Of a stretch of 64,000 nucleotides of DNA, positions 24,201-30,095 are shown piece after piece. The stretch comes from Apostichopus japonicus. Taxonomy: Eukaryota > Echinodermata > Holothuroidea > Aspidochirotida > Stichopodidae. Made by a program: the position numbers and the translations under genes. Below the pieces are notes generated by a model. The model did no database searches, was not told the DNA's origin, and saw only the letters and a program-made list of their open reading frames with translations. Location of the stretch: NCBI RefSeq assembly GCF_037975245.1, contig NC_092578.1:19922821-19986820 (forward strand), read 5' to 3'. Within the stretch, counting starts at the first letter, position 1, and each line of letters starts with the position of its first letter.

Positions 24201-26354
24201 GCAGTTTTATGGGTATTGACTTTCCAGCAGTAAGCATTATTTATTTGTCCTCATCAAGTACCATGGGAGTACTAATGCAACTTTTGGACTGTGTACAAGC
24301 TCAAAACTGAATACTAATGTACTTTTCTAAAGTATATCCCTTTGAGTTCAACATATTACACACTATAATATTACACAATAGAACTCCGTGTATAGTGTCA
24401 GGTAGAGGGAATTGTTAAATATGGATCTCGCCCGACTTGGGGTTGTTGTCTAAGTTGGCTTTGTGATTCATTTTCAATTTTTCAGACTTTGATCGAATTG
24501 AACTTCACAGAAAAGCATAGGGTTCTTGTACTCATTAAGACAGAGACCAAAAATCCATAGTAGCTAAGGAACTTCAAGGAACGTTATAGCATCAATTAAA
24601 TATAATCCATAATATTACACTACAACAGCCTACATGAACAGTATTGAACATACAATAATAATAGCAACCACTGCATACATATTTTTCAATAGGAAATTAT
24701 AGCAATTAGTAATAGTATACAAGCATTTGTTCTGAAAAAAAAATCAGCTAAAAATGACCTCCTTAATAGACCATGCAAGATAAATGCAGTCATGTACAGA
24801 AACAATAAAGCATACATTGCTTTGAGTTATTTGCATATATACCATACAAAATGTAAAGTGGTCAACAATAATTTTGTACTTATTTTATCAATATTTAATA
24901 ATATTTCTGTCACTATAAAGAACCTTCACTGAAATCAATGTAAACTGAATATGTCTGTACTTACCGGGACACTGCAATTCATCCTCCCCATCACCGCAGT
25001 TGTCATGGTAATCACATATAGCTGCCAATGGGATGCACAGACCTGTTGTGTTACATCTGACTCCTGGACCAGATAGGCCGGCTGGCTCACAGACTAACAT
25101 TAAATGAAACATAAATAAAATTGTAAATTTGACATAAATGTACGGGATTATGCCTTACAGTATATTTCTTACAGCAAAACTTTTGTACTTTTATAACTAC
25201 AAAAGGGAACAAATGGACAAATGTAACAAATGAAAAAGTAGAAAAGGGAGATCAAAAGTGGGAGAAATGAAGGAAAGGAAGGACAAACGCAGGCACATGT
25301 TATTCATGTTCATTCTGGACTTGAAACAGATCCATTAAATGAAGAAAAATGAATATAATAATAAATTGGGTTCAAATTTCCCAAATTTGTTGGCATTGAT
25401 AATCAAGATAGGATATATATGCACACTTTCACTGCAGCTTTCACTGTGAGAACCAGCCTTTAAAAAGCAAACAAACACAGTTAGGAATAAACAGTTTAAC
25501 AAAATGGACTAGAAAGTAAGAGTAGTAGGATGACTGGACAATTGCTAGACAAGTAATGACCATGTAATTGCAAATAAAGTTCCTCATTTTTTAATGCCCT
25601 ACAGAATAACAAGATTCATTAGCCACCGTGTTTTTATGCGTAAACATCATAAATTTGTAAGCAAACTTTACTCTGGGCCATTGCTCTGTAGTTAATGTGT
25701 TTGGAAATGAAATGGAAAAAATACAAAGTTTGATCAGATTCTGTTTTTAATAATTGCAATGCAATCTCTCATGAGGGAGCCAACATTTTACGCAAACAAT
25801 TAACTACTTTCCAGCAAAAGTTATAAATGGATCCTCTGTGCATTTCTCATTACCAAATTCCAGTATTGGAATGGTTCTCAACAAATTGAATAAATTTTTA
25901 ACTACAGTTTTAACAATTTATCAAGAACATGCATGGCACATTATTGTTTGTATTTTCAACAAATGCTTCTGCTAAAATGAAAAATATTGGCACTGCTTAC
26001 TTACAAAAACAAAAATAATATTTTGGTACATTTTCATTACCAAAAGGCTCTTCTAGATCAACAAAATTCTTCATGCCTTCAGGGGCTTTTTCAGCAATGG
26101 GTTAATTTAGCCTAAGGGAGGCTAATTTGAATGACTCAAGGTCAAAATTAGTGTGAAATTTTATCTCTTATCTTTTTCTTCATTTAATTGTGACTTACAA
26201 ATAATTTTAATAAACATCATGACAATATGAATAAAGAGGTGCACTTACATGCATTGACTACTGTTGGTGTCGTTACTGTTCTCTGAGAGATCTGAGTCAC
26301 TGAAGTATGGACCAGTACAGCAATCAATGTGAAGAACCGCAGTGGAAAATCCAT
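1..26354 (-). CDS. Adhesion G-protein-coupled receptor with LDLa, Ig, SEA, hormone-receptor-like, GAIN/GPS and 7TM parts (3' end outside window)
   Basis: A multi-exon gene is read from sixteen exons whose AG/GT borders and phases all join without a stop: 26354-26249, 25093-24965, 18261-18057, 17187-17123, 16228-15611, 11390-11121, 10276-10164, 7885-7669, 7213-7097, 6107-5971, 4857-4702, 4340-3959, 3175-2997, 2353-2180, 1383-1274 and 205-1. The sum is 3,183 nt. The order of parts is signal peptide, LDLa, Ig, an unrecognised 206-codon segment, Ig, SEA, Cys module resembling HormR, GAIN, GPS and TM1-TM3. In this family the GAIN domain cleaves itself at HL|T in the GPS and the new N-terminus (Stachel) acts as tethered agonist. 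SEA plus Ig before GAIN recalls the vertebrate ADGRF5 (GPR116) layout, while LDLa and the Cys module differ. The ligand is unknown. TM4-TM7 and the cytoplasmic tail lie beyond base 1. Introns are very repeat-rich. Confidence 0.9.
206..884. other. Intron stretch, nothing recognised
   Basis: AT-rich intron between the TM1 and TM2/3 exons. A short repetition of attagcatag/attagcat occurs near 326-368. No coding or RNA signal was seen. Confidence 0.6.
885..1222. repeat. Palindromic tandem array (acatacagggagtatg type)
   Basis: About 14 short units of acatacaggg(a/t)gtatgt occur in both orientations, joined by atatatg and taggcctac linkers, so the array can fold on itself. The 12-mer acatacagggag is also the start of the TM1 exon (minus strand, near 1372-1383) about 150 nt away. 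That may be chance. Confidence 0.85.
1274..1383 (-). CDS. aGPCR exon 15: stalk and transmembrane helix 1
   Basis: The exon reads DIQGDINNVVLDVLSIIGCV and then VSVVALVITIVSFCAIK. The hydrophobic run is TM1 of the class B2 receptors. The donor is GTAAGT at 1268-1273, followed about 50 nt downstream by a palindromic AT-rich array. Confidence 0.92.
1556..1850. repeat. Minisatellite, about 23-bp unit
   Basis: About 12 units of tatgcttaactggtgtttga(tgc) with point changes and small deletions, within an aGPCR intron. Confidence 0.88.
2180..2353 (-). CDS. aGPCR exon 14: GPS motif and cleavage site
   Basis: A complete GPCR proteolysis site is present. CVFWDF is followed by GGWSSEGCEL, an acidic loop (GPDDESDDP) and CRCNHLTNFAILV. 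Four cysteines, two tryptophans and the H-L|T cleavage triad are intact. The triad codons lie at 2198-2206 on the minus strand, so self-cleavage is expected. The Stachel would begin TNFAILVDIQGD. Confidence 0.97.
2354..2996. other. Intron between GAIN and GPS exons
   Basis: Contains a twice-repeated segment around 2400-2525 (aaattgctcgttata...aaact). No coding segment was recognised. Confidence 0.5.
2997..3175 (-). CDS. aGPCR exon 13: GAIN subdomain B
   Basis: The exon begins (D)ASDSVPVTFLIHRTSNLF and ends NLNSPVVTRFHLLP. The alternation SLIVGATIEGK ... L-N-S-P-V-V is the typical GAIN pattern (strand, then L-x-x-P-V). Its donor is GTGAGT and its phase joins both neighbours. Confidence 0.88.
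3478..3958. repeat. 103-bp tandem repeat copying the exon 12 end with its splice donor
   Basis: About 4.6 units (for example, agaggccttgcggttat recurs at 3481, 3584 and 3687). On the minus strand each unit carries a diverged copy of the last about 50 nt of exon 12 (reads ASITLPIFLLDDIQYG) followed by gtaaag, the same 5' splice site. The unit nearest the exon runs directly out of the real donor (3953-3958). The array therefore adds four further donor-like junctions downstream of the real one. Confidence 0.9.
3959..4340 (-). CDS. aGPCR exon 12: GAIN domain core
   Basis: A 382-nt exon reads from VTSNTVEIVDNVLDLEENAY to ITLPITLLDDIQF. It is rich in the helix-to-beta transition residues of GAIN and includes V-x-L-P-style strands (ASITLPITLL). 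It ends at TTTG|GTAAAG. The last part of this exon and its donor are copied several times in the following intron (see 3478-3958). Confidence 0.85.
4341..4701. other. Short intron between GAIN exons
   Basis: AT-rich with a small direct repeat (tgacctaggctg) near 4547-4570. Nothing else seen. Confidence 0.5.
4702..4857 (-). CDS. aGPCR exon 11: GAIN domain, helical subdomain A
   Basis: The exon reads TLENNPVTADNVTQVSRDVA to DHVAELLKIITNVNSSSPE, in phase 0 on both sides. It is helix-rich with V-T-x-D-N-V and L-x-x-L/I patterns, as in GAIN subdomain A. One or more N-glycosylation sequons (NVT, NSS) are present. Confidence 0.82.
4858..5970. other. Intron upstream of GAIN exon 11, nothing recognised
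   Basis: About 1.1 kb of AT-rich sequence without recognisable coding, RNA or repeat structure. Confidence 0.5.
5971..6107 (-). CDS. aGPCR exon 10: hormone-receptor-like Cys module, second part
   Basis: The exon reads GSPRATRMCTGNFVSPSVWQ and then DPVLNNCF, followed by an acidic linker. The R-x-C ... W-x-x-P-x-x-x-x-C spacing matches the HormR (HRM) domain found before GAIN in many adhesion GPCRs. It is joined to exon 9 in phase 1. A degenerate tandem array starts about 10 nt upstream of its acceptor. Confidence 0.72.
6117..6440. repeat. Degenerate minisatellite (atggtcacataactc type)
   Basis: Irregular copies of atggtcacat(aactc) with ggttcacatgagtcacagtaa insertions. It begins about ten bases upstream of the acceptor of aGPCR exon 10. 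Confidence 0.85.
6441..7096. other. Intron, nothing recognised
   Basis: AT-rich, without visible coding or repeat structure. Confidence 0.45.
7097..7213 (-). CDS. aGPCR exon 9: start of hormone-receptor-like Cys module
   Basis: The exon reads FCAAQGLNNTLAGQLTFLKS to VELCPGYTTT and ends at ACAG|GTAACA. An alternative acceptor 12 nt downstream (after 7202) keeps the same phase. The longer form was chosen because it supplies a cysteine. The C-P-G-Y element leads into exon 10. Confidence 0.7.
7669..7885 (-). CDS. aGPCR exon 8: second part of SEA domain and linker
   Basis: The exon starts IASSLLESADIEDITDVTVQ and continues with RLRSGSVVVEALVTL. G-S-V-V-V is the signature of self-cleaving SEA domains (cleavage between G and S), here at about residues 26-30 of the exon. 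Known SEA-containing aGPCRs such as ADGRF5 are processed there; that this one is processed is an inference. The exon ends in phase 1 at GTAAGT. Confidence 0.82.
8228..9168. mobile_element. 941-bp terminal-inverted-repeat element with 6-bp target duplication
   Basis: The left end tacggagagccaaacgttcc and the right end (reverse complement) match over about 50 bp with few changes. Both inner parts continue as ...cataaatgtc and an A-rich stretch ending gaagtgtc. The element is flanked by aaccgg on both sides (8222-8227 and 9169-9174). Inside are cgatatcaacatgttacaatt repeats and three diverged copies of a ggcccatg...catgatttaatcatgt segment. No transposase frame is seen, so it is a non-autonomous (MITE-like) DNA element. 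Confidence 0.85.
9169..10163. other. Intron, nothing recognised
   Basis: About 1 kb between the TIR element and SEA exon 7. No coding or repeat signal was recognised. Confidence 0.45.
10164..10276 (-). CDS. aGPCR exon 7: first part of SEA domain
   Basis: The exon reads RDTYLLEMRFDNLVYSDEIA and then PTNPFFSASISVVQEG, with a GTATGT donor. The strand-turn-helix start resembles SEA domains (x-L-x-M-R-F-D-N-L-x-Y). The second part is in exon 8. No obvious GSVVV cleavage site is in this exon. Confidence 0.75.
10657..11040. repeat. Dispersed repeat, copy 1 (pairs with 49215-49540)
   Basis: About 370 bp shares long blocks with 49215-49540, for example gaatgaggtgtaacag, gttagacaccaccatcg and gataacaaggtatcacg. 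The ends look weakly inverted (ttaaagggtgtgaagact and, reversed, tttaaaggcattgaagtc), suggesting an old DNA element. It has no coding capacity. Confidence 0.75.
11121..11390 (-). CDS. aGPCR exon 6: Ig domain 2
   Basis: A complete Ig-like domain lies in one symmetrical exon. It has a first Cys (LHTSCEGDYT), the core Trp (IIWYKKG) and the D-x-G-x-Y-x-C motif (DARDQGFYFCRA). It ends DPVLVLLL before a GTATTT donor. The leftover G makes Asp with the next exon. Confidence 0.9.
11966..13048. mobile_element. hAT-like non-autonomous transposon inserted in the satellite
   Basis: The left end caggcgaggcggaac and the right end (reverse complement cagtggcggcggaac) form an imperfect terminal inverted repeat. 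The flanks are acccctcc on both sides, an 8-bp duplication as made by hAT transposases, although the satellite itself supplies that word. The inner part has the cggagcgccaccatcggttg block shared with the element near 35278. It hosts a second element at 12287-12681. No transposase is seen. Confidence 0.8.
12287..12681. mobile_element. hAT-like MITE nested in another element, 8-bp TSD
   Basis: 395 bp starting cagtggcggagctagtgg and ending ctccgccactg. It is flanked by agtaaggg on both sides (12279-12286 and 12682-12689). It is the same family as 18657-19040 and 37226-37599 but in opposite orientation to them. It carries a poly-G run near each end. Confidence 0.92.
15611..16228 (-). CDS. aGPCR exon 5: unrecognised 206-codon extracellular segment
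   Basis: A single 618-nt exon is open throughout, from SPQCQTALSDTASVEACM to SKCPVNALGG. It has eight cysteines, two close together (LECNVPC), and alternating hydrophobic stretches suggesting beta strands. I do not recognise a named domain. Its phase is 1 at both ends, like the neighbouring Ig and LDLa units, so it behaves as one module. It sits between the two Ig domains. Confidence 0.85.
16320..17122. other. Intron, nothing recognised
   Basis: AT-rich, with a poly-G run near 16566-16575. No other feature was seen. Confidence 0.45.
17123..17187 (-). CDS. aGPCR exon 4: 65-nt exon completing Ig domain 1
   Basis: This small exon was found because exon 3 ends in phase 2 and exon 5 starts in phase 1. 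Between CTGAAG and GTTAGT it reads (R)VTCRASQGSLFQEKTVQVSL. That gives the missing Ig cysteine and the last strand, and restores the frame on both sides. The phase fit (1+63+1 nt) and the Ig fit together make it convincing. Confidence 0.8.
17188..18056. other. Intron splitting Ig domain 1, nothing recognised
   Basis: AT-rich sequence without a coding segment. It separates the two halves of the first Ig domain. Confidence 0.45.
18057..18261 (-). CDS. aGPCR exon 3: first part of Ig domain 1
   Basis: The exon begins APRITFLSQNASVTPG and contains the first Ig cysteine (EVICVAEG) and the core tryptophan (NITWLVD). It lacks the second cysteine, which is supplied by the small next exon. It ends CG|GTGAGT in phase 2. 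The start of the exon and its acceptor are tandemly duplicated just upstream in the intron (see the repeat at 18221-18506). Confidence 0.85.
18221..18506. repeat. About 142-bp tandem duplication including the exon 3 acceptor
   Basis: Two copies (about 18221-18364 and 18365-18506) share cactgatgcattctgggaca, ggaaggtaatcctag and the sequence to ctataattctacacaat. On the minus strand copy 1 is the real start of Ig exon 3 with its acceptor. Copy 2, further upstream, repeats the first about 40 nt of the exon and an acceptor-like tatacag without the rest of the exon. Confidence 0.88.
18657..19040. mobile_element. hAT-like MITE, 8-bp TSD
   Basis: 384 bp starting cagtggcggagcgtcc and ending agctcccccactg. 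The flanks are tctaagat on both sides (18649-18656 and 19041-19048). The body shares the gactcaaatggactgctgg and gtgtaatttggcgatgacac blocks with 37226-37599. Confidence 0.92.
19049..24964. other. Large aGPCR intron, no gene recognised
   Basis: About 5.9 kb between Ig exon 3 and the LDLa exon. I see no coding exon. Noted items are cctgcttgcaggagga followed by (atac)n at 19849-19883, which matches the tail of the SINE near 55490, a 16-base poly-G run near 22039-22054, and the AT palindrome at 23985-24080. Confidence 0.55.
23985..24080. repeat. AT-rich near-palindrome
   Basis: Left arm aatataaagatagatatata and right arm (reverse complement of atatttatctatctttatat) enclose tatctatatacatgtgtatc. 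It could form a cruciform or is a TA-repeat relic. Confidence 0.7.
24965..25093 (-). CDS. aGPCR exon 2: LDL-receptor class A module
   Basis: About 42 residues hold six cysteines in LDLa order, ending ICDYHDNCGDGEDELQCP. The calcium-binding acidic residues (D, D, D, DE) are all present. The exon is flanked by an AG acceptor and a GTAAGT donor, and its phase is 1 on both sides. That makes it a symmetrical, shuffling-competent exon. Confidence 0.92.
25094..26248. other. First aGPCR intron, nothing recognised
   Basis: AT-rich. No coding or repeat feature was identified between the signal-peptide and LDLa exons. Confidence 0.45.
26249..26354 (-). CDS. aGPCR exon 1: start codon and signal peptide
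   Basis: ATG is read from 26354. The first 35 residues begin MDFPLRFFTLIAVLV and continue with a Thr/Ser-rich stretch, which is a typical secretory signal: a short basic start, a hydrophobic core, and a probable cut near VTQIS. The exon ends at a GTAAGT donor (26243-26248) with one base left over, matching the next exon. This is the first ATG of the frame with a signal sequence. Any 5' UTR exon upstream is not resolved. Confidence 0.85.
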
Positions 26355-27479
26355 ACCGACACTTAGGACTGAATGAACCTGAGATGATGTCTACTATACC
26401 ATATATGTTAAATTACCTTGTAATCACTCTCTGTAATATAGAAGAAGGTTTCCACAAATAACACTGAATTGTAAATCAGCTATCCTGAATTGAAACAAAC
26501 AATCTAGTCCCTACATGGTTTAGGAATCTATATAGTAAAACCAAACAAGATATTTGTCAGTGCATAATGATTATACATGGCAATTTTCTTTTAATAATTC
26601 TTGGAACAATTAAGGGAAGCCTCACATTAGGGAAACAGTCCCCTTACACCGAAGGTGCAAAATTTCCACTTGAATTGTTGCATAGTGGCTGCTTATCTGG
26701 CTATACCACACATGGTTGAGCAGGTTTTGCAAGATCAGAATGACCACAAGATCGCTTATGCGAACTAATTTAATTAAACCAAAGTTTCACAGGACATAAG
26801 GATTATATGCACTTCAATGAGCAATCAAGACAGTATAGAGTGTATAGCTGAAATGGTATTGAGTCTATTGACTTCTTAATATGTACTGTGTTGAGTGGAA
26901 GACTTGTATTTAAAACTCACCTTTGTACATGTCAAGACCTCAACTATCTTAAGAAGTTGTAACTATGTTACTATAACACAGATTTAGGATGAGAGAAAAG
27001 TTGCTACATTGCTTATATAAAGGCAGTTAAACACAAGGTTGATGTGTCAGCTTTATGCCTGGCAAATACATAGCTGAAGGGCAAAATTATATTCTCTATG
27101 TTATTGCGAGTCCATGATGCATGTGAACTGGATGGAAAACTATTTGAGATTAACTGAAAGTCTTCTACTGTGTTTCAATTTCATGTCGTAGGCACACCAA
27201 TCCTTTCACCAAAGAGTGATTACAATGATAACTTTTGCATTATGAATCTTATTTGCTGTTTTTTACAATATATATTTTTTTATATTGCTTCCTGACTTTG
27301 TTCAGCTATTACATTATATCAGCTCTTGGGTATTGAAAGTTTCAACGCGCATGTTGAAATAACTAGCATAGTGTTGGTTTCCAAAACTTTCCAGTTATTA
27401 TTTGCAAGCCCAATTTTTGATAATTCTTTTATTTCCATTTTTTTTTGTAGTTGTCTCCACTTTACAGCTTTAATTGTTT

Positions 27480-27640
27480 TGTATCTGTACATTTAATTGT
27501 TTTTGTATTGCTATGTTTTAATTTTTATGTATAACGTTGAATGTAAAAAGCAGGGCCTTATTGGAAACCAACTTTTGCTGAATAAGCAACCCTGGATAAA
27601 AATGCGAATAAATAAAAAATAAAAAATGTCGGGCATTCGG
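27480..27640 (+). repeat. Possible retroelement 3' tail inside the left palindrome arm
   Basis: The text ...ggccttattggaaaccaact, tttgctgaataagcaaccct and then aaataaataaaaaataaaaa looks like the 3' end of a non-LTR retrotransposon (a conserved stem-like segment before an A-rich repeat). The mirror copy is at about 32190-32350 in the right arm. This rests on overall look only. Confidence 0.35.
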
Positions 27641-29919
27641 GCCCTCCATACACTCGCTCAGCGCCCGCAACACAATTTCATAATCTAAGGTACCTCCCAC
27701 CGACCATCCTATTGATATTATGTGCTATTCGCCTCATAAGAATAGGAGGATGCTGTTAGCATTGAATGTTATTTTAAGGGCATCCGTAGATACAAATTGG
27801 CACCCGTGATCAAATCTCCGTATATTTATTTAACTCGGTTAGCGTAAAGCTAACTTCTCCCGAGGACCTGAAGTATATCATAACCAATAGTGAAATGAAA
27901 AATATAATAATATACAATAATAATAAGAACATTAATATAAGAAAATCAATAATGACTGGGAGTCATTTTTCCAAGAACAGGAGCCATTTCTGAAATCACG
28001 TAAAGGTTGCCACATATTCCAAACTATACTATAGTATAAGCGCATGAAAAGAAGAACGATAGCCGCCCGTTTTTTCCCTTCAGATCTCAGTACGAGAAAC
28101 ATGTATTTTATTTGTATAATAGAACAACTTTCGTTAATATTTTCCTACCCTAGCTATATGTCGATTTTATAAAACCTTCATGAAAACAGACTTTTTAAAA
28201 ATGGATTTTGAAGCTCAGTCAACAATTTAAGAAATGCTTAGGCCTACCGTTAAATACTGGCGTCAAAAAATCCACAACGGATAACAATGCTAAGTAGAGC
28301 TTACTTAAAGAGAAATAGAAACTGCATGGACATCATGGTCATTTTAAGTATCCAAGTACTATACAAAGAGATCGAGTTCACCGAAACATCCCTTTTCCTT
28401 ATCACCTGAGGAAATCCGTCTTTTATAAATTATAGTAGGCCTACCATACAGTACTTTACATTTGATACAAAAGTTTCTTCTATACAACAATTTACCAAAA
28501 TTTGTATGTGTCGCAATAGTTTAAGTTTTAACCAAGGGCAGTACCATTCATAATTTGCATATTACACCAAAATTTACAATCGGCGTCCAGATGGCGGGAA
28601 AATGTAACATAATGTTCAATCTGTTGGGTCGTTCCCATGGTGCGATGAACTTGGGCAAGTTGCCAAGTTCGAACGTCGATGACCTACTTATGTTCCGTGA
28701 CCAATGTCAATGGGAATTATGTGTGTAAAAACTCGTGTTTTTCCACGTGTAATATATATAGAAGTTTCACGTAAGGGGAACGAATTTCGGGGCGGCTCGT
28801 TGATTGTGAGGAAGCACTTATCTAATCATCAATTTTTGTGAAAAATATCGTACGTTTTTTTTTTCCAGAAAATGTTTTTGACTAGTAATTGGAAACTCAA
28901 TGTATCAAGAAGTACTGGGTCTAGACCTTATCATTGCATTTTGGGGGAAGACAGATCTTCAAGTGCAAAATATTGTTTTTTCATTCAAGGTTATCGTGGT
29001 TTTCTTGCGAGGTGTATACGGCGTAACTTTCGATGTATAGGCTTAGAATTAGGATCGGCCGATGGTTTAGTTTGCATGAATTTTTACCTAAATTCAATTT
29101 AATTTAACGGGAATCACTAAGCATGTCGGAGAGACAGGACATGACTTACTACTAATACTTTAAGTTTAAAAGTTCACAATGAAAAGTTTTTAACTATCAA
29201 CAAGTCCCCACCTGTTTGGAACTTCAGACAATAATAATGTAAGATAGGGGCTACATAAATACGGGATTATAAACTACATACATAAGAATAGTACAGATTT
29301 ATTCATATCGTTTATCGGCTGTTGTTTACTCCAGAAAATATACTTTCAATACGTACAATATCAATCTTCGTACAAAAGTTCTTAAAAATAAAAAAGTAGC
29401 GAAAGATAACTAGAAATGACATCGTGGAACCCCCCGCATTAATAAACGAATCCATTTCATTACAGCATCAACTCTCAAGTACCGCACAGCAGTGTGTAAC
29501 AGTACCGTAGCTATAGGCTATAGTAATATACAGTCCCTTGCGAAGATGGATTTAATTTGATATGCTCCCTTCGGTTTTGGATCAAAAATTATTAAATCGT
29601 TATAATTATTAAAACAAAATGTGGTGAAATGCATAATGGTGAGATTTTGTACATGGGAACCTTCACAATCATCATTTGCAGGAAGAATAAATAACGAAAA
29701 TTTCTGAATAACTTTGAGGTCTCGTAACATGCTGAGCATAACTAACGTTCGATATTTGGTGTAGCCTAGGTCCAAATTACTACGTGAAAAGTTGATTTGT
29801 TAATATGTCTAGGCCAGTGCGTAAATTGATAAGATATTATTCAAACTAAGAACACAGGAACCAGAAATAAATGTGTTTTCTTTTCTCTAATTCAAATAGT
29901 AACACGTAGATATTTTTTA

Positions 29920-30095
29920 TTATGTCCGGGGACAGTCCGGGATTCCCGGGAATGATACCAAAACGAATGTAATAACCGGTTGTTTTCCCAATACCGGTAG
30001 TAGTTACACATTGCACTGTGATCGGGATTAGTCAAAGCCGGGATCGGGATACCGGTATTCACTTGACTACCGGGATCCCGCACAACCCTAGTAAT
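29920..30095 (-). mobile_element. Possible hAT-like end in the palindrome loop
   Basis: Read on the minus strand it starts ctagggttgtgcgggatccc and contains alternating accggtattc/cccgggaatcccgg blocks. This is the style of some hAT termini (cagggttgtgc...). Only one end is visible, and no target duplication or frame was found. Confidence 0.35.
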
